Assembly: GCA_019423635.1 (NCBI GenBank)
Contig: JAHZBA010000007.1
Location: forward strand, 1-64,000
Length of the DNA: 64,000 bases
Direction of reading: 5' to 3'
Origin: Clostridiales bacterium
Lineage (GTDB): Bacteria > Bacillota > Clostridia > Oscillospirales > Oscillospiraceae
In this document: piece after piece, positions 16,949-25,143 of the stretch
Layout of the letters: the number at the start of each line of letters is the position of its first letter
Position numbering within the stretch: the first letter of the stretch is position 1
The notes under the pieces: model-generated
The model's database searches: none
What the model saw: only the letters and a program-made list of their open reading frames with translations
Told to the model about the DNA's origin: nothing
Program-made: the position numbers and the translations under genes

Positions 16949-17829
16949 AGGAGCATCTCCAGGGACTGGGGGCAGTTTTGAATGTCCACCGCCGGCGCGC
17001 TGGCGGCGTACTCCCCGTCCAGAGACCAGGGCAGCTCCTCCTCCGTCTCCAGGTGGAGGGAGGAGATGTGGCGGAACACCAGACCCTCCCGGTCGTAGTC
17101 CTGGTCCAGCAGGGACAGCACCAGGTTCTGCAGGTCCTGGGGCGTCTTGGGGTTGCGGATCAAAAGCAGCTCAAACTTGCCGTCGTCCAGCACCACCCCC
17201 TCCGGGTCCAGCTTCATGAGCCCGCCGATGGAGGTGGAGTTGCACACGGCGCCGAAGAGGTACTCCCCGTCCAGCACCTCGCCGTCGGCGGTGAGGCGGA
17301 CCTTATAGGGGCGCAGGGAGTTCAAGTCCTTCATGCCCTCGAGGATATAGGCGAAGTGGCCCAGGGCGTTCTTGGCGGCCTGGGAGGCGGCGTAGGAGCT
17401 GCGGGTAAAGGCCCCGAAGGAGGCCACGTAGAGGAAGCGCCGCTGATTCCAGAGCCCTGTGTCCAGGCGGCGGGGCGAGGCCTTGACCAGCTGGGCCGCC
17501 GCGGCCGCCGGGTCCGAGGGAATGTGCAGACTGGCGGCGAAGTCATTGGTGCTGCCCTGGGGGAGATAGCCCAGCAGGGGAGGGTGCTCCAGCGTCAGCA
17601 GGCCGGTGACCACCTGGTTCAGCGTGCCGTCGCCGCCCACGGCCACCACCGTGTCATAGTCTCCGCCGGCGGCGGCGGTGCTGGCGGCGTCGCCGGGGAA
17701 GGCGGTGTTGTGGATGGACAGCAGGTATCCGGCCTGGGAGAAGACGGCCGCCGCGTCAAAGAGGGGGCCGCGGGGCTTGCTGCGGCCCGCCGTGGGATTG
17801 ATGATCATCATGAGTTTCTTCTGTTCCAT
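16945..17829 (-). CDS. diacylglycerol kinase-family lipid kinase (YegS/DgkB-like)
   Basis: 294 residues. The nucleotide-binding start INPTAGRSKPRG (10-21), the catalytic glycine loop GGDGTLNQV (65-73), GSTNDFA (92-98) and a C-terminal beta domain ending with DGEYAASAPAVDI are diagnostic for the DAGK_cat family. It phosphorylates diacylglycerol or a related lipid to recycle it into phospholipid synthesis at the membrane. ATG at 17829 follows GGAGG with a 9-nt spacer. First gene of a two-gene operon with the Nudix gene. Confidence 0.92.
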   Translation of the reverse strand: MEQKKLMMIINPTAGRSKPRGPLFDAAAVFSQAGYLLSIHNTAFPGDAASTAAAGGDYDTVVAVGGDGTLNQVVTGLLTLEHPPLLGYLPQGSTNDFAASLHIPSDPAAAAAQLVKASPRRLDTGLWNQRRFLYVASFGAFTRSSYAASQAAKNALGHFAYILEGMKDLNSLRPYKVRLTADGEVLDGEYLFGAVCNSTSIGGLMKLDPEGVVLDDGKFELLLIRNPKTPQDLQNLVLSLLDQDYDREGLVFRHISSLHLETEEELPWSLDGEYAASAPAVDIQNCPQSLEMLL

Positions 17830-18028
17830 TGCAAAAGGCCTCCGGGAGATGGAAGGTTTGTTGATGCCGTCAGGGCGCTTGAAAACCGGGAGACGGTTTT
17901 CCGGGCGGGCAAGGCCCGCCGGCACATTTCATGGGCCGCGGCTTTCCGTCTGCCGCCCGGCCGCCCTGCGGCCCGCTGGGGGTGGCTATAGATTCCGTAA
18001 AAAATAGTATAGCATGAGAAAATCGGGA

Positions 18029-18057
18029 TTGCAATTCCCCGCCGCCGTGTGTAGAAT
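18029..18057 (+). promoter_or_regulatory. sigma-A promoter of the AI-2E family gene
   Basis: TTGCAA, 17 nt, TAGAAT with TG before the -10, nearly the same string as at 5020-5048. Confidence 0.65.
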
Positions 18058-18212
18058 AATCTTAACAATGGCTTACAGCGGCCTTCAAAATGCGCGGCAG
18101 CAGGGGAGAGGCGTATGGCGCGGGACGACCCGGCCCTGTGCCGGCCGCGCCCCGGAGCCTCTGCCGGGAGCGCCGGCGGCTGCAAGACATGACGCGATGG
18201 GAGGGAACAGCC

Positions 18213-19451
18213 ATGCTCCGGAAGAACCAGTATGTGAAGATCGGGCTGACGATTTTTTGCACGGTGGCGGCGGTGCTGCTGTTCTATGATACCCTTTTTG
18301 GGAGTCGTTTCCTGCTGAATGTCTGGCGGCAGCTGGTGGGGGCCTCCATGCCGGTGCTCTACGGGGCGTTTCTGGCCTATCTGCTCTCGCCCATTGTGAA
18401 GTTTTTCGACGATGCCGCCCTGGGTCTCCGCCTGGCCAGGACGGCGGGGAACCGGGGCCGGAGGGTGTCCCTGGGGGTGCGCTCGGTCAGCATCCTGCTG
18501 GCCTGGGCCCTGGTGATGGGGCTTTTGTACCTGCTGGGCTCCGTGCTGCTGCCGGAGCTGTATAAGAGCGTACAGCAGCTGGCAGGCAACATCGAAAACT
18601 ACTACCGGACCATCAGCGGCTGGGTGCTGCACCTGCTGGAGACCTATCCCCACGTGGAGCGGTGGGTGACGGAACAGATGAACACCTATTACGCCACCAT
18701 GGAGAGCTGGCTGCGCAATGACCTGCTGCCCCAGGCGGCGACGGTGATGACCATCGTCTCCGGCGGGGTGTTCGGCGTGGTGGGCTTTTTCGGGGACCTG
18801 CTGGTGGGCATCGTTGTGTCGCTGTACTTTCTGGCCACCAAGGAGATCTGCGCGGCCCAGGGCAAGCGGCTGGTGTGCAGCGTCTTTGCTCCAGAGCACG
18901 TGTACTGGGTGCTGCGGGGCGCCCGCAAGGCGGACCGGATCTGCGCCGGCTTCCTCCGGGGAAAGCTCCTGGACTCCCTGATCATCGGGGTGCTGTGCTT
19001 TCTGGGCTGCTCCATCCTGGACTTCCCCTACACGCCCCTGGTGTCGGTGTTTGTGGGCGTGACCAATGTGATTCCCTTCTTCGGCCCCTTCCTGGGAGCC
19101 ATCCCCAGCGCGTTTTTGATCCTGCTGGCCTCCCCCAGGAAGGCGCTGTATTTCGTGATTTTCGTGCTGGCCCTGCAGCAGCTGGACGGCAATGTGATCG
19201 GCCCCAAGATCCTGGGGGACCGGACGGGGCTGTCCAATCTGTGGGTGATCTTTGCCATTTTGGTGGGCGGCAGCTTTTTCGGCGTGGCGGGGATGTTCTT
19301 CGCCGTGCCGGTGTGCGCGTGCATCTACAGCGCGGCGGACTTCCTGGTGAGCGTCCAGCTGCGGAAAAAGCGGCTCCCGGTGGAGACGGAGGCCTACACC
19401 GGCGAGACGCCGCCAAGGCCTGCACCGGACCCGGCCAAACAGGAGAACTGA
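18213..19451 (+). CDS. AI-2E family transporter (UPF0118)
   Basis: 412 residues with about seven or eight membrane helices and the family landmarks: an N-terminal helix pair, a long periplasmic-type amphipathic stretch (about 110-180), VGFFGDLLVGIVVSLYFL, and the conserved LDSLIIGVLCFLGCSILDFPY ... NVIPFFGPFLGAIPSAF motif region near 265-300. Family members export autoinducer-2-like or other small solutes, or act as Na+/H+ antiporters; the substrate here is unknown. ATG chosen at 18213 (GGGAGGGAACAGCC); an ATG at 18189 lacks a good site. Probably co-transcribed with 19500-20609. Confidence 0.9.
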   Translation: MLRKNQYVKIGLTIFCTVAAVLLFYDTLFGSRFLLNVWRQLVGASMPVLYGAFLAYLLSPIVKFFDDAALGLRLARTAGNRGRRVSLGVRSVSILLAWALVMGLLYLLGSVLLPELYKSVQQLAGNIENYYRTISGWVLHLLETYPHVERWVTEQMNTYYATMESWLRNDLLPQAATVMTIVSGGVFGVVGFFGDLLVGIVVSLYFLATKEICAAQGKRLVCSVFAPEHVYWVLRGARKADRICAGFLRGKLLDSLIIGVLCFLGCSILDFPYTPLVSVFVGVTNVIPFFGPFLGAIPSAFLILLASPRKALYFVIFVLALQQLDGNVIGPKILGDRTGLSNLWVIFAILVGGSFFGVAGMFFAVPVCACIYSAADFLVSVQLRKKRLPVETEAYTGETPPRPAPDPAKQEN

Positions 19452-19499
19452 GCGCGCCGGCCGGCGCCGGCGGAGGCCGCGGAAAGCGGCGGAGTGTGC

Positions 19500-20609
19500 A
19501 TGAGAGACTGGTTCCTGAGACACAAAAAACTGCACATCTGGCTTCTGGCGGTTCTGGCGCTTCTGGGGAGCACGTACCTGCTCCGGGGAGACCGGGCGCT
19601 GATGAACGCCCTGGCAGACCATGCAATCACCCCCCTGCGGCAGGCGCTGGGGGAGCTGTGCTACCGGACGGAGATCTCCGTCATGGAGATCCTCTACGTG
19701 CTGGCGGCCCTGGCGGCGCTGGGGTATGTGGTGTGGAGCGCCGCCGCTGTGGTCCGGGCCAAAGGCCGCCGCGGGAAGCGGCTTTACAGCGCGGTTTTGG
19801 GGGCGCTGGACTGCGCGTTGAGTCTCTATGTCCTCTTCTGGTTCCTCTGGGGGATCTACTTCTGGACCGACAGCTTCCAGGACCGCTCCGGGCTCTGTGC
19901 CCGGCCGGTGGCCCCGGAGGAGCTGCGGGCGGTGACGGAGTTCTTTGCGGAGCGGCTGGAGGAAACGGCCCCCGGCGTGCCCCGGGACGGCGGCGGATGC
20001 CTGGAGGTCTCCTGGAAGGAGATCGTGGACAGGAGCCCCTCCGTCTACCGGGGGATTGAGGCGGAGTTTCCCTTCCTGGCCTTTGAGGACCGGGGGGTCA
20101 AGCCCATGGCCTTTTCCCGCCTGATGAGCTGGATGGATTTCACCGGCTTCTACTGCGCCTACACCGGGGAGTCCAATGTGAATGTGGACAGTCCGGTCTG
20201 TATGCTGCCGGCCACCATCACCCACGAGCTGGGGCACCAGCGGGGCTTTGCCTCGGAGCAGGAGTGCAACTTCCTGGGGGTGCTGGCCGCCGTCCGCAGC
20301 GGCGATCCGGTCTATGCCTACTCCGGGTGGCTGATGGGCTATGTGTACCTGGGCAACGCCCTGTACCGGGCGGACCCGGACGCCTACTGGGCCATCCGGG
20401 AGGCGCTCCCGGAGACCGTGCAGGCGGATCTCCGGGAGAACAACGCCTACTGGGCCCGTTTTCAGGGGAGCGTGGCCAAGACCGTGTCCAACAGGGTCTA
20501 TGACGGCCTTCTGAAGGCCTACGGCGACGAGCGGGGGATTCAGTCCTACGGGACGGTGGTGGACCTGCTGGTGGCCTACTGTGTGGAAAAGGAGACGCTG
20601 GGTGTTTGA
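19500..20609 (+). CDS. DUF3810 membrane protein with HExxH metalloprotease-like motif
   Basis: 369 residues. Two or three hydrophobic segments in the first 120 residues, then a soluble domain with THELGHQRGFASEQECNFL near residue 240: a zincin HExxH motif with a downstream glutamate as possible third ligand. This matches the DUF3810 family. Likely a membrane-tethered zinc peptidase facing outside, target unknown. ATG at 19500 follows CGGAG. It follows the AI-2E gene by 48 nt and is probably in the same operon. Confidence 0.87.
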   Translation: MRDWFLRHKKLHIWLLAVLALLGSTYLLRGDRALMNALADHAITPLRQALGELCYRTEISVMEILYVLAALAALGYVVWSAAAVVRAKGRRGKRLYSAVLGALDCALSLYVLFWFLWGIYFWTDSFQDRSGLCARPVAPEELRAVTEFFAERLEETAPGVPRDGGGCLEVSWKEIVDRSPSVYRGIEAEFPFLAFEDRGVKPMAFSRLMSWMDFTGFYCAYTGESNVNVDSPVCMLPATITHELGHQRGFASEQECNFLGVLAAVRSGDPVYAYSGWLMGYVYLGNALYRADPDAYWAIREALPETVQADLRENNAYWARFQGSVAKTVSNRVYDGLLKAYGDERGIQSYGTVVDLLVAYCVEKETLGV

Positions 20610-20656
20610 TCCTGCCGGTGAAGAACGGGAAGGAGGCGCGCAGCGGAGAGAAGAGA

Positions 20657-20691
20657 CATCCGGCGCACGGAATTTTTCCGTGCGCCGGATG
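20657..20691. terminator. hairpin between convergent genes
   Basis: CATCCGGCGCACGGA (20657-20671) pairs perfectly with TCCGTGCGCCGGATG (20677-20691). T runs on either side are weak, but position between two convergent stops supports termination in both directions. Confidence 0.7.
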
Positions 20692-20723
20692 CTTTATGCG
20701 TGTCCGGATATTTGTTTTCCGCC

Positions 20724-22154
20724 TCACCAGGGGTGCTCCCGCCAGGAGCGCTCCGGCGTCATGGCGAAATAGTAGTCGTTGGGTTGAGGACCGCTGTCGC
20801 CCCAGGTGGTGTCAATGTGGACCATGCTGCCGTCCAGCTCCGCCACGGTCCAGATGTGCTCGGCGTTGGACAGGGCCATGCACCGAATGCCCTCCAGCTT
20901 CAAAAACAGGTTGTAGGCCCCGGTGTAGCCGTCGCAGACGGCGGTGCCGTACTCAAAGAGACTGTAGGGGATGTGGCTGAGGGATTTGTCTCCGGCGTCG
21001 AAGTCGTAGGTGCAGTTCTCACAGATCCAGGTGTAGTACACCTTGGCCTTCTCCGTCTGGGTCATCTCCTCCGTCAGCATACCGTCCTCCCACAGCTGGT
21101 CGTGGACGGCCACGGCGGCGGAGAGCGCGGCGTCGCGGTAGAGGGCGTTCTGCTCCGGGCTCAGCTCGGCGGCGGAGAAGGTCAGCGTCAGATCCCCCAG
21201 GGCCGTGAAGGAGCAGGTGACGCTGTTGTAGCTCTGCTCACAGTAGGTCTTCACCACGGAGAGGGCATCCTCCATCACCTTGCGGGCCTGAATCACGGAC
21301 AGGCCGGGGTAGTGCAGTGCCAGCTGGTTGCTGCCGGAGGAGAGCATGAAGCGGATGGACTGGTCCAGCTCCGTGCCGGTGGCCGGGGCGGCCACATAGG
21401 TCCCCGGCTCCACCAGTCCCGCCAGGGTGGCACCCTGGGCGCTGGAGGCGGAGGGCCACTGGGGCGTCACCCGCAGGTCCGGGTCCACGATCCGGGTCAG
21501 CATGGCCGCGGCGGCGCCCCGGGTAATCCGGGCGTCCGGCTGGAAGGAGCCGGCAGCGTCGCTGCCCACGGAGATCCCCTTGCGGTACAGGGCCAGGATG
21601 TCCTGGTAGAAGGGGGTGTACTCCGTCACGTCGGTGATGGCCCGCCGGGCGGCGTAGGCCTCCGTCACCAGGGCGTCGTGAACGGAGGGCAGGGCCTCCT
21701 CGGGCAGGACGTTTGCCAGCACGTGGGCCATCTGGGCGCGGGTGGCCGGGGCGGCCAGCACGCCGTCCAGAGCCTGGTCCAGCACCTGCTCGGCCTGGAG
21801 GTATCGGAGATAGGGCAGGGCGGGGGAGCCCCCGTCACCGCCGTAAGCCGCAGGGCCCGCCTCGGCGTCGCCGGTGCGGTAGAGGCTGCGGATGCGCCCG
21901 GCGAAGATCACCGCCTGACCCACGGTCAGAGAGTCCGTCAGGCCGAAAGTGCCGTCCCCCTTGCCCACGGACAGGCCGTACTCATAGAGGGCGGCCACGT
22001 TGTCGTAAAATACGGAGTCCGCCGGCAGGTCCGAGAACTGGCCGGTGTAGGTGAGGCTGCGGACAAAGGTGCCGCTCTGGGTCTGGGCGGCCAGGGCCGG
22101 GGTGGACAGCAGCAGGCTCAGAGCCAGCAGCAGCGAGGCAGTGCGTTTTTTCAC
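20724..22154 (-). CDS. secreted SLH-domain protein with transglutaminase-like domain
   Basis: 476 residues from a GTG start (AAAGGAG, 5 nt). Signal peptide ending PALAA. About residues 35-215 contain S-layer-homology repeats (FSDLPADSVFYDNVAALYEY with GLSVGKGDGTF, and ITDVTEYTPFYQDILALYRK with GISVGSD), expected to bind pyruvylated cell-wall polymer. The C-terminal half is a transglutaminase-like cysteine protease fold with all three catalytic residues: C407 in AVCDGY, H433 in AEHIWTV and D448 in HIDTTW. It may crosslink or cleave envelope proteins. It precedes the LCP gene's 3' side by 43 nt, suggesting an LCP-SLH operon. Confidence 0.9.
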   Translation of the reverse strand: MKKRTASLLLALSLLLSTPALAAQTQSGTFVRSLTYTGQFSDLPADSVFYDNVAALYEYGLSVGKGDGTFGLTDSLTVGQAVIFAGRIRSLYRTGDAEAGPAAYGGDGGSPALPYLRYLQAEQVLDQALDGVLAAPATRAQMAHVLANVLPEEALPSVHDALVTEAYAARRAITDVTEYTPFYQDILALYRKGISVGSDAAGSFQPDARITRGAAAAMLTRIVDPDLRVTPQWPSASSAQGATLAGLVEPGTYVAAPATGTELDQSIRFMLSSGSNQLALHYPGLSVIQARKVMEDALSVVKTYCEQSYNSVTCSFTALGDLTLTFSAAELSPEQNALYRDAALSAAVAVHDQLWEDGMLTEEMTQTEKAKVYYTWICENCTYDFDAGDKSLSHIPYSLFEYGTAVCDGYTGAYNLFLKLEGIRCMALSNAEHIWTVAELDGSMVHIDTTWGDSGPQPNDYYFAMTPERSWREHPW

Positions 22155-22197
22155 AGTGACTCCTTTCTCTCAGGTGCTCCGCCGTTCCGGAGAGCGC

Positions 22198-23190
22198 CTA
22201 CGACCGGGAGGGAATGTGCAGATCCTCCGGCACACGGTCCTCCACATAGGGGTTGAGATGTTGGTTGATGAGCTCCAGCACGGCCTCCTGGTCCAGGTAG
22301 ATGTAGGGGGAGTGCCACTCGCCGGGAAGGGTGGAGAAGGACACGGCCTCCGGCCCCATGCCGATGGCCTCCTTGCCCAGCCAGGCCAGGTTGTTCACCG
22401 TCAGGTCCGTGTCCACATAGGCGTGGAAGATCTTGACGAACTGGTCAATCTTTCCCAGGTTGTCCACTTTTAAGACCTGCTTGGCCACGGCCTTTAAGAA
22501 GTTCTGCTGGGTCTCCATCCGGCCGATGTCCTGGGAGGCGTAGCCCTCCCGGAACCGGACCACCTTCAAAGCGTCCGCGCCGCTGAGGGTCTGCACCCCC
22601 TTGGGGATGTGGATATAGAGATCCTGGTAGGGGTCCTCATAGTCCATGTTGATGGGGACGTTGAAGGTGACGCCGCCCACGGCGTCCACCAGGGCCACAA
22701 AGCCCTGGAGATCCACGGACACGGTGTAATCCACCGGGATGCCCAGCTGCTCGCCCACCACCTGGGCCAGGAGCTCCATGCCGCCGGAGCCGAAGGCGTA
22801 GTTGATCTTGCGGTTTTTGCCGCCGATGACGGCCTTGGTGTCCCGGGGGATGCTGACGCCGTAAATGGAGTGGTTTGCGGTGTCCACGGCCACCAGGATA
22901 TTGGTGTCGCTGTTGCCGTTGCCGTCGTCTGTCCCGGAGACCAGGATGGTATAGAAGTCGGGTTTGCGCTCCAGATGGGACCGGCGGGCCTCCTCCGCCG
23001 GGTCGGTGAGGCTGACGGGCTCTGCAGGAGCGTCGTCCTCCGGAACCGCCGGGGTCTGGAGCCGCTGCTCCAGGGGCTGAAAGATGGTGTGATAGCCGAC
23101 ATATGCGGTGGCGGCGGTCAGAAGAATCAGAAGAAGCGCCAGATTGCGGTTAAGGCTCCGGCTGTGTCTGCGCCTGCGGGTTCTGGACAT
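22198..23190 (-). CDS. LCP family (LytR-CpsA-Psr) cell-wall glycopolymer ligase
   Basis: 330 residues. Basic N-terminus and one membrane helix (about 18-36), then the LCP domain: ILVSGTDDGNGNSDTNILVAV, YGVSIPRDTKAVI with its conserved arginine, INYAFGSGG, and VVRFREGYASQDIGRMETQQ, carrying the arginines that bind polyprenyl pyrophosphate. It attaches secondary wall polymers to peptidoglycan on the outer face of the membrane. ATG follows AGGAGG. Its likely downstream partner binds such polymers through SLH domains, which makes functional sense. Confidence 0.94.
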   Translation of the reverse strand: MSRTRRRRHSRSLNRNLALLLILLTAATAYVGYHTIFQPLEQRLQTPAVPEDDAPAEPVSLTDPAEEARRSHLERKPDFYTILVSGTDDGNGNSDTNILVAVDTANHSIYGVSIPRDTKAVIGGKNRKINYAFGSGGMELLAQVVGEQLGIPVDYTVSVDLQGFVALVDAVGGVTFNVPINMDYEDPYQDLYIHIPKGVQTLSGADALKVVRFREGYASQDIGRMETQQNFLKAVAKQVLKVDNLGKIDQFVKIFHAYVDTDLTVNNLAWLGKEAIGMGPEAVSFSTLPGEWHSPYIYLDQEAVLELINQHLNPYVEDRVPEDLHIPSRS

Positions 23191-23227
23191 GACGGGCGGC
23201 CTCCTGGGTTACATAATATCGCCTCTC

Positions 23228-23256
23228 ATTATAAGGCCAGTCCCGGCAAAACACAA
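23228..23256 (-). promoter_or_regulatory. sigma-A promoter of the LCP-SLH unit
   Basis: On the minus strand TTGTGT, 17 nt, TATAAT, about 38 nt upstream of the LCP start codon. Confidence 0.75.
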
Positions 23257-23260
23257 GAGG

Positions 23261-23321
23261 AAAATCGCGGCGAAGCCGCACAGGCTGCCGAAAGGGTCCG
23301 GGGGACGCTTCCGGCAGCCTG
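23261..23321 (-). terminator. double hairpin ending the spoIIID-side transcript
   Basis: CAGGCTGCCG (23281-23290) pairs with CGGCAGCCTG (23312-23321); immediately beyond on the minus strand a small GCGGC-TTC-GCCGC stem is followed by GATTTTCC. It lies just after the stop of the 94-residue gene. Confidence 0.65.
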
Positions 23322-23331
23322 TCTCGTGGGC

Positions 23332-23616
23332 TCAGGTTCCGCTCTGGCTCTCTCCGCCCGCCGGGGCGCTGTCCGCGGCCAGCTGCTCCAGCAGGGATTT
23401 GATATCGGCCAGGAGCTGGTTTTGATAGGACAGGGCGCAGTGGATGTAGTACAGCGCGGTGTCCGTCTGACCGGCGGGAGCCGTCTGGCGGACAGACGGC
23501 CCGGAGCCTTCGATGGGGTGGGGCCAGCGGCGGACCTCCGGCTCCGTATAGGCCGGTGTGCCGGCCGGCCGGACGGTGCGGGACGGCCGGCCCCGCCCGC
23601 CGGAACGATTTGCCAT
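23332..23616 (-). CDS. hypothetical small protein
   Basis: 94 residues. The start ATG follows a perfect AAGGAGGG with 7-nt spacing, which is the main evidence that it is real. The N-terminal half is Arg/Pro/Gly-rich and probably disordered; the second half forms a helix (ALYYIHCALSYQNQLLADIKSLLEQLAAD) that could be a short coiled coil. No family recognised. It lies 23 nt after spoIIID in the same direction, so it may be a sporulation-stage gene by association only. Confidence 0.72.
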   Translation of the reverse strand: MANRSGGRGRPSRTVRPAGTPAYTEPEVRRWPHPIEGSGPSVRQTAPAGQTDTALYYIHCALSYQNQLLADIKSLLEQLAADSAPAGGESQSGT

Positions 23617-23639
23617 AGGAATTCCCTCCTTGTGCGGCG

Positions 23640-23888
23640 TCAGGTGCCGCGGTACTTTTTGCGGGTGGCGATGCCGCCCCGGATGTGCCGCTGGGCCTTG
23701 TTGACCTCCAGCACCTCCTTTACCTGCCGGTACAGCGCCCCGTTGAACTGGGGCAGCCGTTCTGAGATATCCTTGTGGACGGTGCTCTTGCTGATGCCGA
23801 ATTTCTGTGCGGCGGCGCGGACCGTGGTCCGGTTCTCTATGATGTAAAGGGCCAGGCGCTCTGCCCGCTCCTCCATATTTTCTTTCAA
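23640..23888 (-). CDS. spoIIID: SpoIIID, mother-cell sporulation transcription regulator
   Basis: 82 residues, a small HTH DNA-binding protein that modulates the sigma-E regulon and the switch to sigma-K in the mother cell. The core TVRAAAQKFGISKSTVHKDI is nearly the textbook SpoIIID helix-turn-helix, followed by RLPQFN and RHIRGGIATRKKY. I place the start at TTG 23888 because GGGGGAG lies 8 nt before it and the resulting length upstream of the HTH equals that of known SpoIIID; GTG 23897 and ATG 23876 are alternatives. A sigma-E-like promoter lies upstream (23919-23947). Confidence 0.95.
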   Translation of the reverse strand: MKENMEERAERLALYIIENRTTVRAAAQKFGISKSTVHKDISERLPQFNGALYRQVKEVLEVNKAQRHIRGGIATRKKYRGT

Positions 23889-23918
23889 GCGCTTCACTCC
23901 CCCGCTTCTGGTTGCTCC

Positions 23919-23947
23919 ATCCTATGCGCCGCGGACGGGGATTATGA
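23919..23947 (-). promoter_or_regulatory. sigma-E-type promoter of spoIIID
   Basis: Minus strand TCATAAT, 14-nt spacer, CATAGGAT: fits the mother-cell sigma-E form (ATAnnnT-like -35, CATAnnnT-like -10). In Bacillus spoIIID is sigma-E dependent, which agrees. The rest of 23948-24144 holds two GC-rich hairpins (for example CGTCCCCGG-AGACT-CCGGGGACG near 23963) of unknown role. Confidence 0.7.
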
Positions 23948-24144
23948 CGGGGGAAAACGACACGTCCCCGGAGACTCCCGGGGACGCGAAGGAGCGCCGT
24001 CGCTGCCGGGCCGGCAGCAGGCGGGGCTTGCGGCGAAGGCCGCCGTCTGGTATCATCAGCAGAGGACGATGAGGGGGGCGGAGCTCGGACCGCCGCCGCC
24101 TCACCGGCAGACAGAGGGGAACTTGAAAAGAGGAGGGGAACGCG

Positions 24145-25095
24145 ATGGGCTTTGCCCGCATTTTGAAGGACGGTACCGGAAAGCCGTCAGGCTATCGGGA
24201 GTGCGACGGCGAGGTGGCCTACCTGCCGCAGCAGCAGTCCTATGAGCATATTTTCCGAAAAGTGAAGGTCGACCTTGACACCGTGGAAGTTTTGAATCAC
24301 GATTTTCTCAAGGACCGGCAGCGTGTTTATCGGAGGGGCGTGCTGCTGCGGGGGATCACGCCGGAGGGCTTCCGCGTTCTGAATCCGGCCTATCTGGGGA
24401 ACCATCAGGTGATCTACACACCCTACGGGGATGCCAGGATTGCCCACCCGGAGACCTTTGAGGTGCTGGACGATGGAATAGGACAGTTTGGCCCGGAGGG
24501 GTATGGGCGGGACGTGGAATTTGTGTATTTCTTTACCTGCTCCACGGACACCACCTACGCGGTCCGGCTGAGAGCCTGCAAGAACCCCGGCGCTTTCATG
24601 CTCCTGCCCGACGGCTATGCGAAGGACGACCGGCATGTGTACCACGCACAGGTGGTGGTGAAAAAAGCGGATGTGAAATCCTTTGCCGTGCTGGGAGACG
24701 GCTATGCCCGGGATGACAGGCACATCTTCTGGAGGGAACAGTGTCTGCCATGCCGGGCGCAGGCGTTTCAGATCTGGGGGGACGGCTATGCCGGCGACGG
24801 CAGGCAGGCGTTCTACAACGGCGCACTCCTGGACGCGGACGGCGCCGCCTTTACGCCGCTGGGGGATTCCTATGCCGGCGACGGGGCACGGATTTTCGGA
24901 CAGGGCAGACTCCTTGACGCCGCGCCGCAGAGCTTCACCCTGCTGGGAGACGGCTATGCCGGAGATGGGCAGACGGTCTTCTGGGGCAGCCGCCCGCTGG
25001 ACGCGGACTGGGCCTCCTTCAAGGTGCTGGGCGGCGGATACGCGGCGGACAGGGACCACTATTTTTTCCAGGGACTCCCGAAAGACAAGCCGTGA
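24145..25095 (+). CDS. DKNYY-family repeat protein
   Basis: 316 residues built from about eight or nine imperfect repeats of 25-30 residues with the core LGDGYAxDxxxVFxxxxxLxxADxxSF; clear copies include LPDGYAKDDRHVYH, LGDGYARDDRHIFW, WGDGYAGDGRQAFY, LGDSYAGDGARIFG and LGDGYAGDGQTVFW. This is the DKNYY repeat architecture found in bacterial proteins of unknown function. No signal peptide. ATG preceded by GAGGAGGGG. Single gene; role unknown, possibly a binding scaffold. Confidence 0.85.
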   Translation: MGFARILKDGTGKPSGYRECDGEVAYLPQQQSYEHIFRKVKVDLDTVEVLNHDFLKDRQRVYRRGVLLRGITPEGFRVLNPAYLGNHQVIYTPYGDARIAHPETFEVLDDGIGQFGPEGYGRDVEFVYFFTCSTDTTYAVRLRACKNPGAFMLLPDGYAKDDRHVYHAQVVVKKADVKSFAVLGDGYARDDRHIFWREQCLPCRAQAFQIWGDGYAGDGRQAFYNGALLDADGAAFTPLGDSYAGDGARIFGQGRLLDAAPQSFTLLGDGYAGDGQTVFWGSRPLDADWASFKVLGGGYAADRDHYFFQGLPKDKP

Positions 25096-25143
25096 GCGGA
25101 CCGGGCCCGGCCTGCGGCTCTGTTCGTCCGCCGGAGGCGGGCT

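Noticed and set aside
17808..20237. 809-residue open frame on the minus strand
   Set aside because: Shadow of the AI-2E and DUF3810 genes; Gln/His/Arg-rich, typical of antisense reading in GC-rich DNA.
23963..23986. Hairpin upstream of spoIIID as a terminator
   Set aside because: No gene upstream on the minus strand ends here and it lies just beyond the sigma-E promoter; role left open.
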